A stretch of DNA of 64,000 nucleotides. Origin: Impatiens glandulifera. Lineage: Eukaryota > Streptophyta > Magnoliopsida > Ericales > Balsaminaceae. Location: the NCBI RefSeq assembly GCF_907164915.1, contig NC_061867.1:38982338-39046337 (forward strand), read 5' to 3'. A program made the position numbers and the translations under genes. Positions 24,501 to 36,239 of this stretch are shown here, one piece after another. The stretch's first letter is position 1, and each line of letters starts with the position of its first letter. Under the pieces are notes generated by a model. That model was not told the origin of the DNA and did no database searches. It saw only the letters and a program-made list of their open reading frames with translations.

Positions 24501-27500
24501 TAATGAAACTTTGATGGTGATTGTGTTGTATGCTCCTTAATACCTAATTTATCAAAGTCTTTGGGGGATGAAGTTGCAACTTTGGCATGTTTCATCGTGA
24601 ATTGTTCTATTTCAACTGGAATTAATAAAAAGATTTTGCAAGAGTGTAGTATGGTATTACTTCTAGTTATTATGATTTGAGAATTTTGGTTGTTCGGCAT
24701 ATGCTTAAGTTGATCAAGGAAAATTGGAGGCTCGATCTGTGAAGTGTATTTTCATTGGTTATAAATTTGATATAAAGAGGTACAAGCTATGGTGTCTAGA
24801 AACTAGAATGGTAATAATTAGTCTAGATGTTAGTTTCGATAAAACACATATGTTACATGTTACATCCTTTATATATTTTTGTGATAAAATTCAGCAAGAA
24901 TCTAGTGCTTCTGGTGATAAGGTTACACAAGAATCTAGCACTTCTATTAATAAGACTCAACAAGAATCTAGTACACATATGGAGTTTGAGAATAAATCAT
25001 TATTTAAACTTGTAATACTACCGTCAATTATACTAGAATTGTCTAATACTTCACCACCGCATGCACCACCACAATATTCTACTGCTACTGGTAGTCTTAG
25101 ACGTGTTATTAAACCTTCTCGAAGACTTGGTGAAGTTGATTTGATTATTCATGCATTGAGTGTTGCAGAAAATATTAATTCTTATGAAGAACCTTCTTCA
25201 TGACTCTGATAAGTGGATGATTGTTATGTAAAAGAGATGGAATCTCTTCATAAAAATGATACGTGGAACCTCATAAAATTACTCGTGAGAAAAAAGGTAA
25301 TTTGTTGTAAGTGGGTGTATAAAAAAAGGAAGGTACATATGAAATTGAAGATGCAAGGTTTAAAGCGAGTCTGGTTATGAAAGGTTATAATCAAATTTTA
25401 GAGATTGATTTCACTAACGTGTTTTCTCTAGTTGTGTATTTTTTTTAATTTGAGAATTACTTGACAACGTAGCGATGCATATTTTGAAGCTTGAGCACCT
25501 AGATGTGAAGACCGTATTTCTACACGGAGATTTAGATGAAGACATCTATATGCATGAACCTAAAGGATTTACATTCTTAAGAGAAGATGACTGTATTTAT
25601 TATTTGAAGAAATATTTTTATAGTTTAAAGCAATCGTCAAGGTAGTGGTATAAAAGTTTCGACTTTTTTATGACCACTCATGACTTCAAGAGAAGTGATT
25701 TTGATATATAGTCTTAATTAGAGTTTTATCCACACACATAATATTTGTCATTATTTTTCTTTCTCTCTAAGTTGTAATCTTTACTCCTCTACCCGTGGTT
25801 TTCCCGTCTTAGGTTTCTACGTAAATCTTGTGTTATTTACGTATTTTTTTGATTTATACTTTGTCTCTGTTTATCTTGATTAATCTCATATTCATATCCT
25901 GTTTTTTAACACAAACTTTAGGATATATTCTTTCTAAATAGTTTCACCATCTTAGAATGAATATAGGAGAAAATATTGCAATGAATAGTAATTGTCTTTT
26001 GAAGAGTGTCAAACACGACTGCAGATTGAGGCAGAAAATAATTAGGAATACAAATTTTTGGATTACAATCAAGTTAACTTTGTAAGTGACAACGGTTTTA
26101 GACAATTCCAAATAATATTTTGATTCATGATTTTGACAGCATTGTACTTACTAGTCGTGGACTTACCCATTGTACCCATGAGCTAGGGCAGCCTCAACAT
26201 AAGGCAACCCTAAAAAGTTTCCAAACCCAAAAAACATACCCCACTCCTAAGTATTTAATCTCCTTTTTTTTCATTATAAATTATTAAGAGTAAAATATTA
26301 TTAATCTATAGGAGGGTAGTTGGACAATGTGAAAAACTTGTATGTTTTTTTTAATATACTAGATTTGAGGTAGCTCAAAAGCCAGGAGTGTCACTCCTAA
26401 CACATATTCTTAAGCATACTGCATAGGTCATGAACTTATAAAATTCCCAACAATTTAACTATTAAATTAAAAAGTCTCAAGTATTTGTCACATGGTCCAA
26501 GTACCTTTCATTAGAGCGGCTTTTGTTATAGCTTTTGATTCTTCATTGGAATCCTGCACAAATTCATAAGAAATCAACAAGGACAATGTCATGGAAAGCC
26601 ATATATTTTAAGAAAAAAAGACATTCAACTAATAAATTTATAGAAAGTTTATATTTATAGGAAAATGAAAGTAACTTTACTTGGAGTATACCAGCCCGTC
26701 TATATATTTGGATTCATAAACAAATAAGTGTTCTTTTGTGGGAGTGACTTTAATATCAATAAAATAGTGTATTGACTCCACGTTCAACAGGAAATAGTTG
26801 AATATGTTTTCGTGAGAAATGATTTATAGTTAGTAGTAAGAATAATATGAAACTAGGAGATAATAGATGAGTCTAAACAGTAGTGTACCAAGATTGAGTG
26901 TTTAAAAACATACATTGTCTTGTGTGTCTTGTGAAGTTAGTATACATAATTAGGAAAGTGTTGATGAACAAAAGTGAATGGGTGTGTCATTCAGACTTCA
27001 TCTTGTAGACACTCATAAAGAAATGCAATACTAATGTTAAGTTAATTAATAAAACGAGGAATGAGATATTTTCAAAGAAAGAATAAAACAATGTTGATGA
27101 AACACTTTCACTACGAGACGTGTTTTGTGTCGATCGATATCCATTAAATTTATGCTTGAATTTGAATATCAATTACATCAAACAAGATTATATGATGGTG
27201 TACAAAAACAATTGAGACAATATTATGCTTTAAATAAGAGTATTATGCACATTTTCATGTCAATACGCCATTATGAATTCTTATTAATATTGGTAAAACA
27301 TGTATGTGTAGTAACGGATTAGTAGCGGTAAGAGCTAATAAAGACATGTATTGTGACTTATCACATGTGATTATCTAATGAGTAAAACAAACATGTGTCA
27401 GAGTTGTTGCGATAATTGATTGTGTTGAATAGATGGTAATAATAGAAATAGTATCTGGTAGAGTAGAAAATGATGATATAGTATAGTGATATTGTGGAGG

Positions 27501-30500
27501 TAGGAGAGAAAATGGTGAGTTTAGACACGTGCACATGTTCCTTATTTTTAAGAGGAACAGTGAACTCATCAAAAATTAGATGTCGAAAAATAAATATATA
27601 CTTATAGTCTGAGTCTAGTCGGAATGTAAAGACACTTATAACATTTTAAGATGAATTGTAATTAAGTAAACTACCTATAGTAATTTGAAATCGAGTTTGT
27701 GTTGACTGTATAATAGTGTAATTGGATATTAAGAACATCCAAATATCTTTAAAATACTATAGTTACGAGGAAAGTTAAAAAGAGTCTTGAAGGGTGATCG
27801 GAATAAGAAGACAATGGATAAAAGATGTGGTATCCGAGTAAGACGACAATGGATAATAGATGTAGTATCTGAGTAAGAAGACAATGGATAAAAGATGTGG
27901 TATCTGAGTAAGAAGACAATGGATAAAAGATGTGGTCGTTTCAAAAACTTCATTCCAATAATGTAGTGATATTGAGGCATGAGTTAATAAAATAAAGTGA
28001 GACAAGTTTTTGTAATTTGACCGAACAATACCATTTTGCTCACTAATATGTAAGCAAGATAAAAAATATAAAATGCTGATTTGTAACTGAATAAATTTTT
28101 AACAAGTCGAAGAAAGTTAATAAACCTATAAAAAAAATGGAATTTTTTTAGAGGATATTAAAATTATGCACAAAATGTCATAATGACCACCACTATACGA
28201 AAATTCAGAAAACAGCTCCCAAAATATTCGAATGAATTAGATTTAAAGAAAACATAGATGTAGATTTAAAAGTTGAAAATGATAACTTATGTGATTTCAG
28301 ATATTTACATTATTCACAAAAAAAAATTAAAAAAAACTTATCATAATGAGAGTAAGTTGTGATTTATAATAATTATAATTTTGTCTATTAAGTTTTACGT
28401 TTTTAATTATTGTTGATAAAACTAAGAAGTTATATGGTTCTAATTGAGCTCTAATACCAAGTTTGAATTTAGAATTAATTATTATCTAAAATGCTAACTA
28501 ATATATAAATAATTAAAAAAAATTAACTAATAGCAAAGAATGACTAATAGAAGATTATAAAATAAATTTAAAATTATATAATTAAAGTTAACTAATATAA
28601 TAAAATAAATTTAAACTTAATAATTATGAGACTCTTAATTGGTTTTTAGTTGAATTAGGATATTGTGACAATAATGCTTTAGCATGTATGGTTAATACTC
28701 AATCAATATAAGAATAATGATCATTTAGGTAGTTTAGAGCTTAAGGTTTGATGATATAACAAACAACCTACGTGGAAGCAAAAACAAGGATAAAATAGTT
28801 TTGGACTCAAACAAGGATAAAATAGTTTTGGGCTCATATTTATTAGGTTTATATTATAATGGGTTAGAAGTGTTTATTGAGTTAAAAATTATTATTTTAA
28901 TCTTTTTAACTTTTGATTTACTCATATAAATAGAGACATTATAACTTAGGGTTATTTGAACTATTATTTCATGGAAAATCAATAGAATGGACGACTACCC
29001 AATGATATAGGCATTGTTGGTCGAACCTCATTATATCTTGTGTTCTTTATTATTCTTTACCCTTTTATCTTTATATATTCTTTTGTGTGTGTTTAGATTA
29101 GATATTTTCTCGACAAGTGGTATCAGAGCATATTTTGTGAATGTTTAACTTAATTTATTTGTGAAGATATGACGAAAACCCTAACCACCATTGAAAAAGT
29201 TGTTGGATATTTGTGCTTTTGTTGAAGATTGTTGGTTATTTGAGAAGAAGAGTGATAGAGGAGGGAATTTTGGAGAGGGAATAACGTGTCACCACATCAC
29301 TGGCTGGGAAAAGTATAAAATGTGAGGAGAGGGGAAGAGAGAGAAAATTTGTTATTTTTTTAGCGAATTAGATTACGCCACGTTATTCCCTCTCCCAAAT
29401 TATCTCCCCCAATCACTCATTTGAGAAAAAATGACATTGGTTGTAGAAGAATTAGACGTGAAGATTTGAGTCAAAATCTTCAATTGTTAAGTAGATGTCA
29501 ACGGTCGTTAAAATGTTTCTTACTTATGAGTGATGATGACTTGAGAAGAAGAAAGAATAAGACGATTGGTCTTTTGTTCTTCTCGAAGGCGCCAATGGGT
29601 TCAGGTGACGAAAAGTCGTTGTGGAGGCAGTGACACTAGAACAAAGAAGTTGAGATTTATTATTTTGACTTATTTTAATTTGGGACATATGGTCTATTAA
29701 AATATAAAAAAGAAAAAAAAATCTCTCTCTATATAGGTATTATATTATGATATAATATAATTATCATAATATAATATATAGAGAGAAGATCCTATAATCT
29801 TTGAAGCGTTTAACAACTAAAAATTTTTTAACTATGAGTTTTTTTTAAGTCTGTTTGATTTCACAAAATAGGTTTAAGGCATATTTGATTTCAATTTTCA
29901 CAAGTAAAGCCTTATTTGATTTTAATGAATTTCTTAAAACTTTGTTTGCTTTGATATTGGATTTGTATTGAGGCTTGTTTGACTTTAATTTTCAAAGATG
30001 AAGATTTGTGATTTATCTTCTTAAGAGATTTGATATTCGTCAATAAGAAGATTGAAAATTAGAGTTGAAAAAGAAGGTGGAGTGCTTATTCGATGTTGTG
30101 GATTGTGAAAGACAGTTGATGCAACATGTAAAGGGTTTTTTAATTAAAGCGGGTGGCTTTAATGTTTGTTTGCAAGAGTGTGGTTTTAATATGTGTGTAT
30201 AAAGTCCAGATTTGAATTTGCATCAAACTTTGTGAGTAGGTTTTGATTGACAATCCCGGTAAGTGTTGGTCTGAAGTTGTCAAGTGAGTGTTGATGATTC
30301 AAGGGTTCTATCAAGAATGATAATTTCTAAGGTATGAGTTGAGGGTGTACTAATCATATACATGGTTTGTTAGATTCTTTCTATGCAGGATTTGGCTAGA
30401 AGAATGTGGAGAACAAATGATACAACTTCATGTTTGTTGAAAATTAGTTGGAGGTTTTATTATAACCGGTTGTTTTGGCATAAATGAGTGGCATTATTTC

Positions 30501-33500
30501 ACTATGTCGAGGGCTTTGACTTAAAGAAATTCTAGGATAAAATGAGTTTGAAGATATTTTTCTGTGGAAAACGGTTATTGAATAAGTTAAAATTAAAATA
30601 GAGGCGGAGAGAGAAAATCTAGCAGCAGATTTTCGCCTAAAGTCGCGCAAGTTTCATCAAACTGACGATCGAAGATTCAAACGGAGTTCGATTGCGCTGA
30701 GATTTTGTCGAGAGGTTGGTAACTCATTCCTCTGTATTTTCAACGGTCATATCAAGGTTTGAATGTCTCAAAGATTGTTTTTCTAGGGCTTACAGTTTCT
30801 TTCTAGTTTGAGTTTTATTTGACTTGTATGGGACCAAAAACTTTGTATATTTTTGGTTATGACCTTTTATCTTATTGGAAGAGCTAATAAAGATGGAGAC
30901 GGTGGTGAGATTATGTACTTTACACTTGAAAAAAACATGATCGATTATGGAAAGTTGTTATCAAAATGGTGTTTATCGATGACAACATTGTTGATATATT
31001 GAAAGGGCAATCCTTCAGGCCAAATTGCAAGATTGCATTGAGTTTCCATGTGATTAAAGATTGACACAATTCCAGTTAACACACAATATGAATAAAAGAC
31101 TAGGAAGAGAAGGACTAATGAAAGAAACTTATAAGTTGAGGTGGAGATATCTTGAGAGAACTCTCAAACGAACCAAGAAAATCATTGCATTATCTTTTAA
31201 TGTGAGAAGATAAATAAAACCTTGAGTTTCCATGTGATTAAAGATTGACACAATTCCAGTTAACACACAATATGAATAAAAGACTAAGAAGAGAAGGACT
31301 AATGAAAGAAACTTATAAGTTGAGGTGGAGATATCTTGAGAGAACTCTCAAACGAACCAAGAAAATCATTGCATTATCTTTTAATGTGAGAAGATAAATA
31401 AAACCTTGAGTGATATTCCTAGACATAAAAACGAGGCTAGATGAGAGACTCGGTTAATTCGAAGGTGATGATTTTGTTTTTGTTCTATCTTAATTTCTAT
31501 ACATTATGAATCATAGTTTAGATGAATTGAATGATTGATTTGTCATCTTATTGGTGAGATGATTGAGACCTTAAATGAGATTCCTAGTCAAGAAAAATGG
31601 GCTAGATGAGTAGTTCGATAAGTTCAAATGGAATGATATTTGATTTCTTTCAGAAAAACTATAGATGATCATTTGAAACATTGGTGAAGACAATTGAAGA
31701 GAGATAGTGAATCTTGAAATAATATTCTTGAATTGCTAATAGTTTTTGGATTAAAAAAACAAGTAGATTGCAAGTTAATTTGTTCAAAGAGAAGTATGAG
31801 GTTCAAGTTGATTGAGTGTGCATTGTTCAAAGCAAGATAAGTGACAAATGCTTTGTCAGATCTTGAGTTTGTGAAAATAGATGTCGAGATACCTAATTTA
31901 TTTGTTATGAAGTAGACGATAAATGTGTGTCTTGGGTCTTCTCGTTTTCGATCGATATCTTATTTGAGGAAGTAGACGATGGAAGTTCGTTTTGGGTGTT
32001 CTTAGTTTTCAATAGATGTCTAATTTTGAAAAAGTAGACGATGAAAGTTTGTCTTGGGTCTAATCGGTATTTTGGTTTCAATCGATTGTTGGACTTGAAA
32101 AATAAAAGACACTCAATTTGTGGCAAAAAAATGTAAAACTATTTTGACATAATAAAGAATTGTTAATTCTAGTTTCCGCATATGTCAACGGGTATGAACA
32201 AAGATTGGAAGAATTGTTCAATGTCTATCGTCGTTGAAATAACGTGGTTACCCAAATTTACTTGGTGTTATAAACTCTATGATTTTATTTTATAAGGATT
32301 TTTTAGCGGAAGTGGAGGTATAATGATTTATCTCGTGAATGACTCGAGCAATGAAGATTGATGTGTGGCTCATAACATTTTGATGACGCGATATACGTGA
32401 TGGTGGAGATTGTTATTCTTCTAAGGGCTCTTTAGTGGAAGTGGAGGTACGAAAAGTTATCTCATGAATGGCTCGAGCAAAAGTGAAGATTAAAGTGTTA
32501 AACCCACTTATTTTTGATGGTTTGACTTTTGTCAAGGTGGAGATTTTTATGGGTATGACTTGTGTATTTCTTAAGGGACGTGAAATTCGTCAATGTAGAG
32601 ATTTTTGAATTTGTAATTTATTCATTACATCTCAATAAGTGCGGTATTCGCCCAAAATGGAAATTGTTGGGTTTGGGGCTCATACTTTATTAGGTTTATA
32701 TATTGTAATGGACTTTAAGCCTTTATTGGGCTTAGAAGTATTAGTTTAGTCTTTTTGGCTTTTCATGTACTCTTATAAATAGAGACATTATAACCTAGGG
32801 TTACTTGGACCATTATTCTATGGAAAATTAATAGAATTGACGACTCCCCGAGAATGTAGCCATTGTTGGTCGAACCTCGTTATATCTTGTGTTATTTATT
32901 ATTGTTTAACCCTTTATCTTTATATTTTCTTTTATCGTGTGTTTAATATGGATATTTCTAAACCAATGTGACATCAATATGATATAGAAAAAGTTATTGG
33001 AAACTTAAAATAAATTAGTTTTAGTAAGTGAAATTGAAAATTCATATAGTTAGTAAAGTGGAAGATTATGACTTCGGACTTTTCTTAAACCCGACCATTT
33101 AGAAAAATAGAAAAAATAGTGAAAAGGTATGCTTATAGTGCAATAGAAAAAGAGAGATTAGAGAAGGACAAGAGGCTCTAGTACCTGGAGTTTTCTGAGC
33201 AGTTTATTGAGTTTCTCATATTCATTTTCAATCTCTTGGACCTACAACAATTTAAAGGACAATGTTTAACTTAACAGAATCTAAAGTGATAATTGATGAA
33301 ACAGATAAACAACAAATTGAAGTACATCTATTAAAAGAAAGTAAAAAGAAGAAAAATGATTTAAATCAGCAAGATAACCACCTGCTTGAAGAAATTATCC
33401 AAGCCCAATTCTCTTGAATTCATACGTTGTATCCCTATCTCAAGATCTTCACTTCCACCTCGACTTCGAGATCTTCGAAACGAACTCTGCATTATTTGAC

Positions 33501-34753
33501 GATCCAAGATGTTTTTATTCATACCCCACTTAATGTTAATAATAATTATGACAATTTTTCTTCAAAAGCTAATAAATCAGTATATATACTAAAACATAAT
33601 TAAGTGTGTCTTGCCACTTGATCCATCATTTGTTTATTTTAGAAAATCTAGAATGTCCTAATTCTCAGAGTGTTCAAGAACAGTCCAATGTATTATTGCA
33701 ATAATGAGATCTAATTGAGAATCATTTCAAAACTAGAGTTATTCATTCTCTCAAGGGATCAAATGCCACTGCCATCTAATAACAAGATCAATACAGAGTT
33801 CAAGTGTTTTTGCACATAATATATATTACATCACAAGATATAATAAACATTCAACAAGTGTACTCAATCATCAGTAAGATGGCAACAAAGCACATTTAAC
33901 ATTACTATTTAAGCAATCATTTGAGTTGTCTAAATTCCTAAAATGGAAATTTTAACTTTACAAGATGGGTGAAGACAATGAAAAACTTTTTGGCATATGA
34001 AAAGTTGGTTCAAAGAAAAAGTCTCAAAACAAAAACCAAACAATCTAAATTGACTAGTAGCTAAAGTAACCCAATTCTTAGTACCAGACCCATCATATGT
34101 GTCTTTTATCCAGTAAAACGTAATATTTCAAATAGTAAATATCATCTCAATTTAGACAGGGGCGTAGCGAAGTACAAGTCGGCCCGGGCTGTAGCCCGGG
34201 TAGCCCCAGATATTATGTATGCATTCATTAATAACGACGGTAAATTACTGTCGTTATTGATTGTTTCCTGTCGCTAAAAGACATTAATGACAGTAAACTT
34301 AGTTTATTTTGTTTGTTTATTTGATATTATTATAAAACTAGCCCGGGTAGATTTTTTTGTTAAAAAATTAGCACGGGTAGATTTTTTTGTTAAAAAATTA
34401 GCACGGGTAGATTTTTTTGTTAAAAAATTAGTCCGGGTAGGTTTCAAATCTTGGCTCCGCCCCTGGAGCCATGTACAAGCCGGCCCGGGCTGTAGCCCTA
34501 AATATATTGTATGTATTAATCAGTAACGACGGTAAATTACCGTCGTTATTGATTATTTCTCGTCGCTAAAAACACTAGTGACAGTATACTTAATTTATTT
34601 TGTTTGTTTATTTAATATTATTATAAAACTAGCCCGGATAAATTTTTTTAATAAAATATTAGCCCGGGTAGGTTTCAAATCCTGACTCCGGCCCTGAAGG
34701 TAGATCAAAGATGTGTAAGACAGAGAAACACTTACCCCTAGAAGGTCGTTCAT
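21573..34753 (-). CDS. SYP132: Qa-SNARE syntaxin, SYP131/SYP132 group (13 exons)
   Basis: Exons: 34753-34736, 33486-33382, 33241-33185, 26553-26505, 23260-23172, 23086-23013, 22891-22849, 22784-22724, 22614-22589, 22505-22428, 22317-22237, 21887-21822, 21746-21573. All junctions are GT-AG and all phases close: 921 nt, 306 aa, close to the about 304 aa of SYP132. The first exon encodes only MNDLLG. The N-terminal Habc region includes LGLDNFFKQ and [12 protein letters not shown]. The SNARE helix spans about 204-265 with the zero-layer Gln239 in [12 protein letters not shown]-terminal anchor (about 278-297) precedes KPWKNKNGA. This family marks the plasma membrane for secretory and cell-plate vesicle fusion. 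SYP131 and SYP132 cannot be separated reliably here. The unusual size comes from elements in introns 1, 3 and 4; the exons look intact. Confidence 0.95.
23600..25920 (+). mobile_element. Decayed Ty1-copia element in syntaxin intron 4
   Basis: This lies on the opposite strand to the host gene. Recognisable pieces in order are: the protease-region motif [13 protein letters not shown] (23650), the integrase with [14 protein letters not shown] (24395) and [11 protein letters not shown] (24475), a linker with [11 protein letters not shown] (25100), and RT pieces [17 protein letters not shown] (25505) and YSLKQSSR (25620). It is riddled with stops and frameshifts, and the YVDD half of RT and RNase H are missing. 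Positions 25710-25915 may be LTR, but I could not pair it with a second copy. An old, dead insertion. Confidence 0.75.
26556..28823. other. Syntaxin intron 3, left part
   Basis: Apart from the 35-bp repeat array at 27805-27938, I see no gene or mobile-element signature. It is bounded by exon 4 of the syntaxin gene on the left and a LARD-like LTR element on the right. Confidence 0.4.
27805..27938. repeat. 35-bp tandem repeat, nearly four units
   Basis: Units begin at 27805, 27840, 27875 and 27910 with the form AAGAAGACAATGGATAAAAG..., exactly 35 bp apart and differing by a few bases. The last unit is cut short. The ORFs on the minus strand here exist only because 35-bp units cycle through the frames. 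It is non-coding, inside an intron. Confidence 0.85.
28824..29115 (+). repeat. 5' LTR of the LARD-like element
   Basis: It matches 32665-32965 through GGGCTCATA, AAATAGAGACATTATAAC, GTTGGTCGAACCTC and TATCTTGTGTT. The outer end is modified by a short local duplication of ACAAGGATAAAATAGTTTTGG, so the start is approximate. Confidence 0.7.
29238..29427. repeat. Mutator-like MITE nested in the LARD element
   Basis: Inverted terminal repeats of about 45 bp (GAGTGAT...GGAGAGGGAATAACGTG) bound a 170-bp element. The 9-bp direct repeat ATTTGAGAA lies on both sides (29238-29246 and 29419-29427), a size expected of Mutator-type insertion. On the left the repeat is offset three bases from the first clear TIR base. 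Confidence 0.65.
29724..29786. repeat. Near-perfect palindrome
   Basis: TCTCTCTATATA...TTATATTATGATA is followed by its reverse complement, giving arms of about 26 bp with a short AT centre. It lies inside the LARD-like element. Confidence 0.7.
31038..31405. repeat. 184-bp tandem duplication
   Basis: Two copies of 184 bp lie head to tail (31038-31221 and 31222-31405), starting TTGAGTTTCCATG. They are almost identical, with one change noticed (TAGGAAGAG/TAAGAAGAG). This is a more recent event than the divergence of the element's LTRs. Confidence 0.9.
31911..32103. repeat. About 60-bp tandem repeat, three units
   Basis: Units starting AGTAGACGAT at 31911, 31971 and about 32033 share GTTYGTCTTGGGT and a following TCGAT-type segment. 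A further imperfect duplication near 32300-32510 repeats 'AGTGGAGGTA...TTATCTC...GGCTCGAGCAA'. All lie inside the LARD-like element. Confidence 0.7.
32665..32965 (+). repeat. 3' LTR of the LARD-like element
   Basis: It starts TGTTGGGTTTGGGG and ends TTCTAAACCA, giving the usual TG...CA ends. It diverges visibly from the left LTR by point changes and small indels, so the insertion is not recent. Confidence 0.7.
34157..34696. repeat. Two head-to-tail copies of a hAT-like repeat, syntaxin intron 1
   Basis: Copy 1 (34157-34465) begins CAGGGGCGTAGCGAAG and ends GGCTCCGCCCCTG, inverted termini typical of small plant hAT elements. Copy 2 (34466-34696) follows immediately, repeating CGGCCCGGGCTGTAGCCC, CGGTAAATTACCGTCGTTA and ending GACTCCGGCCCTG. 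Both contain the palindromic ACGACGGTAAATTA/CCGTCGTT block. It is non-coding. Confidence 0.65.
34341..34440. repeat. 30-bp tandem repeat
   Basis: Three 30-bp units (34341, 34371, 34401) of the form GCCCGGGTAGATTTTTTTGT plus TAAAAAATTA, and a partial fourth. They occur only in the first of the two hAT-like copies. A small ORF across them translates as a peptide repeat, but this is a by-product of a period divisible by three. Confidence 0.85.
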
Positions 34754-34950
34754 TGTTGAATGGAAGTTCCTAAGGAAGGAATGTGCAAATTGCAGAGACA
34801 ACTGTACAGAGTATAGGAAGAAGAAAAAACTTCTCTAATAAGGATCACCTATAGAGAGAAAAGTAAGAGGAGTCCATAAGAAAGATGGAAACAAAAATTA
34901 GAATATGAGAGTGAGAGAGAAAAAGAGAGCTTCTTTCTGCGAGATGGAAG
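34754..34950 (-). promoter_or_regulatory. 5' leader and proximal promoter of the syntaxin gene
   Basis: Upstream of the ATG the coding-strand sequence is CT-rich (CTCTCTTTTTCTCTCTCACT), like many plant 5' leaders and pyrimidine-patch promoters. No convincing TATA box is visible, so the exact start site is unknown. Confidence 0.4.
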
Positions 34951-36239
34951 GCATTGGACCAGTGATTTGGCGTTCTAGCGTGAAGGCAGGTAAACTTGTA
35001 AACTTTTTTTTTTATAAAAACACAAATAACCTTTTGAACTATTTATCATAGTATATATTACTTGTTTGGTGTGGATTATTTTAATTTAAAATTAATTATC
35101 AAAATAATTTAATTTCTCACTACCTCATATAAATCTTTTCACTCAATAAATTCATTTAATAGTCTAATAAGTTCATATAATAGTCTGAAATAAGAAAAAT
35201 ATTAATATTTTCTTATTCTCTCCTTTATTAATTTTATTTTATTTTTCTTTTTATATCAAATATATATTTTTTTTTCTCATAATTTTATTTTATTATTATT
35301 TTTTAAAATTTAGAAAGTTATATCCACACAATATTCCTAAATCATTTCAATTTAAAGTTTTATTAATTAAATTTTAGTCGGATTTTAATCATTTATTCAT
35401 TATTTTTGTCACTTAAATAATTTTATTAGTCATAATTTTATTTTATCATTAACAAAAATAATTATATATTTTTTTTAATTTCAATTATATAGATTTACTA
35501 AGTTAATTAATTATATAAATTTATTATAATAACATAAATTTATATTTTAATCAAAGAATACTTTAAATATAAATATATATATATATACATATTTTTAAAG
35601 TTATACGGGAGTCATGATTATGACAAAAATAAATCACGAATCACGTTGTTTGATGTATAAGAGAGAGAAAATATAAAATTTAAATAATTTATGTTTAAAA
35701 AATTCTCTAAATTTAATCCCGACCACATGTAAATGAAAGATTATTATACGATTATCAGTTAGAAGATAATGTTTGGTTGGATTTTTTATTTTTGAAAAGA
35801 TCTAAATGAATACATGTTTATGTGAAAGGCAACTTTCGGGCAAGGATATCCACATCTCAACAGAGTGAAAGTATGAACATTTTTTTTGACGACTTTGTGC
35901 ACTCCATTACATCCCTCAAACAATTGGGGAGCAATAATGATAAGTCTTTGTTAAAAATATTGAGAAAGAGAAGAAACTGATTTTTCAATCGTTTAATTCT
36001 CTCCTACAAATTGTGAGTGGTTATGTATTTGAAAGACAATTTTAAAACTTCTACACTCAAGAGATATTTAAGTTGTTCCAACAAGAAGTTAAAGGGTTGA
36101 TGTTCTGTAATATCTCAGTATTTAAAGAGGAAAGGACAACTATTATATTTCAAGCTAAGTAGAGTTATTTGAAGATTAATGGAGAAAATTTTAGAGATAT
36201 TTCTTACAAAGTGTATTATACCAAACTAGACTGCAATGT
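34951..36239. other. AT-rich upstream flank of the syntaxin gene
   Basis: No ORF, RNA gene or terminal-repeat element recognised. It may hold distal promoter sequence. It ends where the next GACCGAG-family LTR starts at 36240. Confidence 0.4.

Larger units (their letters stand above)
28824..32965 (+). mobile_element. LARD-like LTR element without coding sequence, syntaxin intron 3
   Basis: Two similar LTRs of about 300 bp (28824-29115 and 32665-32965) enclose 3.5 kb. A primer-binding site TGGTATCAGAGC, complementary to initiator tRNA-Met, follows the left LTR at 29118-29129. A purine-rich AAAATGGAAAT precedes the right LTR. No gag, integrase or RT is readable in any frame. The interior instead holds tandem repeats (31038-31405, 31911-32103), a MITE and a palindrome. 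This fits a large retrotransposon derivative mobilised by another element. The left LTR's first bases are altered, so no clean TSD was found. It is antisense to the host gene. Confidence 0.75.

Noticed and set aside
27729..28005. Overlapping minus-strand ORFs with repeated peptides
   Set aside because: They are created by the 35-bp tandem repeat inside a syntaxin intron. Since 35 is not a multiple of three, the same DNA opens in several frames.
29421..29633. Plus-strand 70-codon ORF after the MITE
   Set aside because: It lies in the LARD-like interior and has no recognisable domain; I found no support for a real product.
34287..34526. ORF with peptide repeats like [11 protein letters not shown]
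   Set aside because: It arises from a 30-bp tandem repeat in a hAT-like element; the period is divisible by three, so the frame stays open by chance.
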